The notes under the pieces are model-generated. The model ran no database searches. It saw only the letters and a list, made by a program, of their open reading frames with translations, and had not been told where the DNA came from. A stretch of DNA of 64,000 bases, taken from positions 34,340,795 through 34,404,794 of the forward strand of contig OZ026615.1 of the NCBI GenBank assembly GCA_964020975.1. Direction: 5' to 3'. The position numbers and the translations under genes are program-made. How positions within the stretch are numbered: the stretch's first letter is position 1; each line of letters begins with the position of its first letter. This DNA is from Hermodice carunculata. Lineage: Eukaryota; Annelida; Polychaeta; Eunicida; Amphinomidae. Of the stretch, positions 60,461-64,000 are shown piece by piece.

Positions 60461-63400
60461 TACTGTGGCCAAATAACAAAGCCTCTGATCCCTTTGTAAC
60501 CATGGCAACACAAAAGTCACTGTGCACAAATACTCAAAAATCTGGCTCCACTTTGTCCACTTGGGTCCCGCAGGACAGTGCATTGAACCTGCCACGTGCA
60601 CTTTGTTTGGGTGTCACAGGAAATTGGGTGCTCTCCAGAAACACTGTTGACAGGACAAAGAACCTTGACCGGTGGTCAAGCATCTATTCACTCATTATAA
60701 TGTGACTTTGAGAAAAGATAATACCTTGGATTTTGTTTGTGCCACAGAGGGACAGTGATTGTTAAAGAAATGGCTCCTGATGAGGCCTAACCAATCTGTG
60801 TATGAAACGTGTTACTGTCACCGCTATCTTTTGTTTATCTCTCTGCTCGGGCTGTCAGGTGGCCAGGTAGGCTTTCCTGTCATGCAAGGTAATTTTCCAG
60901 TCACTAAGATTTACAGAGCTTTTCATTATTTTGCACGGATGCAGCTTCCGTCGGAAAACGCCATCCTTTTCCCTGTGATGTACTCCTGAGTGAGCCAAAT
61001 TGTTCTTCATTATTCTCTGACGGCTTCTGCAGTTAAAGATGTCTATCATGACAATTAATTGCAGTCCGGCATGTATATGTCTTTTGGGATAACGTAGCTG
61101 TACACCTTAACTGATTGAGCCAAAGCTATCGAACCATGGTACTTTGTGTCAGTATAATTGATGTCACTGTTTCTGTTCTTTTTTGTGTGTGTTCCTTGGA
61201 ACATATAAACCATACTAGAGCCCTGTCACTTGTTCCATACTTTTAAGTTCAAAATCTTGTGATAGTTTTGTGAGATAAAATGTGGCATATTATGCGAGAC
61301 TTGGGATTTTTTTTTCTTTTTTTTTTTCTTCCTGTAATTATCATCACACCTGTCTAACCATGTGACATATTCATGTTTACCTCAATGCAGATGACACGAT
61401 GGAAAGCGAGATAGCTTCATTTGATGTCATTTAAATTTTCATTAAATAATAAAGAAACAGAAAATCTGTCTTGTCATAAAAGAAGTGTCAATTTTGAGAA
61501 TACCCTCCAGATATTAGGATAGGTAATTGACAGACAACTTGAAATACAGATGTTTTTTCACTTCATTCTGCTCGTTAGTTTTGTTGCAAGTCTATGAGAA
61601 AGAGCAATTTGAAATGAACTTGATAAAAGGATGGTAATCGATTAACAATGTATTATGTTGTGAGGTCTAAGTAGAACAATACAGCTGTATCTGGGCCTTG
61701 AAAACTTAGTCCACTCTCGTGTTCAGTATTTAGTTTATCACCATTGAACATGATTGTGTTTTGCAACTCATCCTGTACCACAGACAGATGTTTTCATATA
61801 TCAAGCTGAGTGAAAGGCAATCACATTTTTCAAATTTCGTCTTAGGGATAGTACAATGTTTTCACCATTTTTTTTGTTTGTTTTGTTTTGAGAGTACACT
61901 GTATATATACACAAAATACTCTGTTTCCTTACCGTCCTCCTTCCCTAAGGAAAAAGTACTTCCACTTTGTATTTCAGGTATAAATGTATCGGCAACATTT
62001 ACTGGGGTCTCAATGTCAGTGTCTTTGACCTCTTCCAGTTTCAAGTGGCAGATGCAGAGGTTATGCGTGATAATTTAATCATCGTTTTGTGACCTTTTTT
62101 AAAGCGTGTAGCACCATGTGAGGCCTCTCCCCCCAACAGATTGTCTGTGCTCTTGTGAAAATGATGAAAGTGATGAATGATCATGCAGAACCTTTTGAGG
62201 ATATGAATGTAGTAAGGACATGGATAGTGTGCAATTTTAATACTGCAAATATCCGCTTGGTTGACACTTAGCTCTACAGTTATAGCAGAATATTTGAGGT
62301 TTCCTCTGTATATCGTATATGCGAAGAAGTGCTTCAAAGTTTGTTAAAATAAATACATACATATATAAATGTTGGAAGAAAGATATGAGGGAGCCAGTTA
62401 CTGGGTGGTAAATGATTACGATGAGCATGGTAGGAAGACATGGCCAATTCAGGCAAAAAACTTACTATTTCAATTTGTAAATGAATATTCATAGATTTCT
62501 TAAAAAGTCGGGGATCCCAGTTTATTTTGAAGATTGTTTCAAGGTTAAAATATATTTGAGGCCATAGGCCCATAGTACAGGGAAAGTTAAAAGATTGTTA
62601 CACTCAAGAGTGTAAGAAGCAGCAACAAGTCCGATGAGGTAAGACAGTACGGGTGTTTACATCTTTATTGAACCAGAGAAATGTATCTTGTTATTCACAA
62701 ACAAAATATTCCTTTCTACTATAGCCAGATTAATGAGACTGAGGCCATAATTTGCATATTGAATCATGCTGGAGATCTGATCTACTGTACGTGCATAACA
62801 TGAGCGACATAGTAAAATCAAGATGTTGCCCATTGTTATGCAGGCTTGTATGTCTTTTTATGCATTCAGGCTCAGTTGGAATTACTGCTGGAAAGCACTC
62901 TTGATTGATTTATTGTATCCTTTGATGTTACCATAATTTTATGCAAGGTTTAATATATGAACTTGTTAATGTAACATACATGTAGATACATTGTATATGT
63001 ATATATATATACATGTATGTATTTGAATATTATATCTATATACATTTATATGCTAAGTTGTATTCTGATACTAGAAGAGAACATGGATGGCTTTGTACAC
63101 CCCACTGACAAGCTATAGACAATTGTATATTTCAATGTACTATGAGCCTATAGTCCAGAGTTAATAAAGTATATAAATCAAAGATTTTTTATGATTTCAT
63201 GACACTTGCGATATTGTCCAAGGTCTCCCACAAGAATTCAATGAAAAGGCACTGCACAGTCATATTGTAATGGCTAATAAGTGACTCCTTCGTGTGTGAG
63301 ACACAGTTATCCACACATGGAAGTTATAGGGTTAAAAAATACTTTCAGTGCAGTAGAAAACTTTTGCTCCTGTCGGGGCTTTTTGTGGGATTGTTTTTTC

Positions 63401-64000
63401 TGATATGACATTGGAGTGGACTTGTGAACTGATGGCCATGACAGTAAAGCCCTCTAGTGTCAATGTCACAAACTATGTGCTGCTGCCCAGTGGAGAGTTA
63501 ACACTTGGACAGACATATTTGTAGAACTGGAATGCAAAGTTTGTAATTATTTCCTCATGTCTATCAGTGCCCACCTTCTCTTGTTTCCTGCGTCCAATTT
63601 CTCTCCGTTAACTATCAAAATTGCCTGAACAAGCAAGACTGTGGTTAAGGAAAAGAGGTGTGTTTGATTCAATAATAGTGGGCAGACCCAAATTAATTTG
63701 TGTCAAGACTAAGGAGGGGGTGAATTTAACAGTGACAGATAAATTTAGTCTGGGGCAAAATCAAAATGTCAGCAAATTGGAGAGTTACAAGTAACAGCCA
63801 CTGCATATTACCATTAGAGCATTGGAGACCAATCCAAAGAGGACGATTCATGTATCTTAGATTACAAACTGCCTGCACTCATTGTGTTTGTTCTTACTTT
63901 TCAAAGTGAAGCCAAGTTGACGTTGGTCCACCCATTGGTATGTAGTTAAGAGTCTGATGAATGGCCAGCCCGTTTGAAGACACAGCTGTAATTAAAATTG
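60461..64000 (+). other. Mostly unique intron or flanking sequence
   Basis: No clear repeat family or RNA gene apart from short T-rich and TA-rich runs (61310-61330, 62998-63012). One weak exon candidate at 60901-60974 (see findings). Otherwise I see nothing to annotate. Confidence 0.55.
60901..60974 (+). CDS. Doubtful later exon of the dioxygenase gene
   Basis: After ttttccag the frame reads TKIYRAFHYFARMQLPSENA and ILFP before a possible donor gtgatg; unspliced it meets a stop 12 bases further on. The pattern Y.AF..F......EN...F resembles the family segment before the third iron ligand (human BBOX1 FYAALKEFVDLMNSKESKF). Against it: the donor is poor, the entry phase needs another exon between it and exon F, and the match is short. 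A chance match or a decayed exon is as likely. Confidence 0.25.

Noticed and set aside
60173-60601. Long frames across the N run
   Set aside because: They are open only because N codons are not counted as stops; the same holds at 35540-35801.
61976-62078. Frame with YWGLNVSVFDLFQF after a pyrimidine-rich acceptor
   Set aside because: It resembles the N-terminal 'YWG....FDF' region, not the C-terminal part expected here, and has no downstream partner exon. Treated as chance.

Overview
The window is eukaryotic nuclear DNA: AT-rich, intron-dominated and full of interspersed and tandem repeats, with two fixed-size 200-N assembly gaps. The repeat types (TTAA-bounded MITEs, modules rich in TGACCTTGA/TCAAGGTCA, a DIRS-type retroelement) and one large-intron metabolic gene fit a marine invertebrate. 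A mollusc or other lophotrochozoan, or an invertebrate deuterostome, would suit, but I cannot name the species.

One protein-coding gene is supported. Its + strand exons at 1669-1805, 3750-3808, 12178-12253, 36750-36794, 45839-45963 and 52413-52553 join with matching phases into about 194 residues. These align end to end with the gamma-butyrobetaine dioxygenase / trimethyllysine dioxygenase (BBOX1/TMLHE) family: end of the N-terminal zinc domain, start of the double-stranded beta-helix, a 45-bp microexon, the HxD iron-binding motif and the following GG...LVD segment. The 5' part of the gene lies upstream of the window. The C-terminal part lies beyond 52553, mostly outside the window; one weak candidate exon is at 60901-60974. 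Cage positions suggest a paralog rather than true BBOX1.

Layout: 1-1668 upstream intron; 1.8-12 kb introns with TTAA MITEs, AT-cored hairpins and AGGTCA arrays; 12-36.7 kb one 24.5-kb intron, mostly unique to about 27.9 kb, then a 34-bp minisatellite, an (ATC)n tract, large tandem repeats and a (GA)n tract beside gap 1; 36.8-45.8 kb an intron with a long 'AGCTCAGCTGAC' element and several MITEs; 46-52.4 kb an intron with a second copy of that element's 3' end. From 53.5 to 58.2 kb lies a broken, GC-richer DIRS-like tyrosine-recombinase retrotransposon on the minus strand. It is followed by a 33-bp tandem repeat, three TTAA MITEs and gap 2. 60.5-64 kb looks like unique intron.

The most notable structure beyond the gene is in the repeats. 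Two TTAA-terminated MITE families share an internal block in opposite orientations and carry long conserved hairpins. Several otherwise different tandem repeats share a palindromic TGACCTTGA...TCAAGGTCA module.
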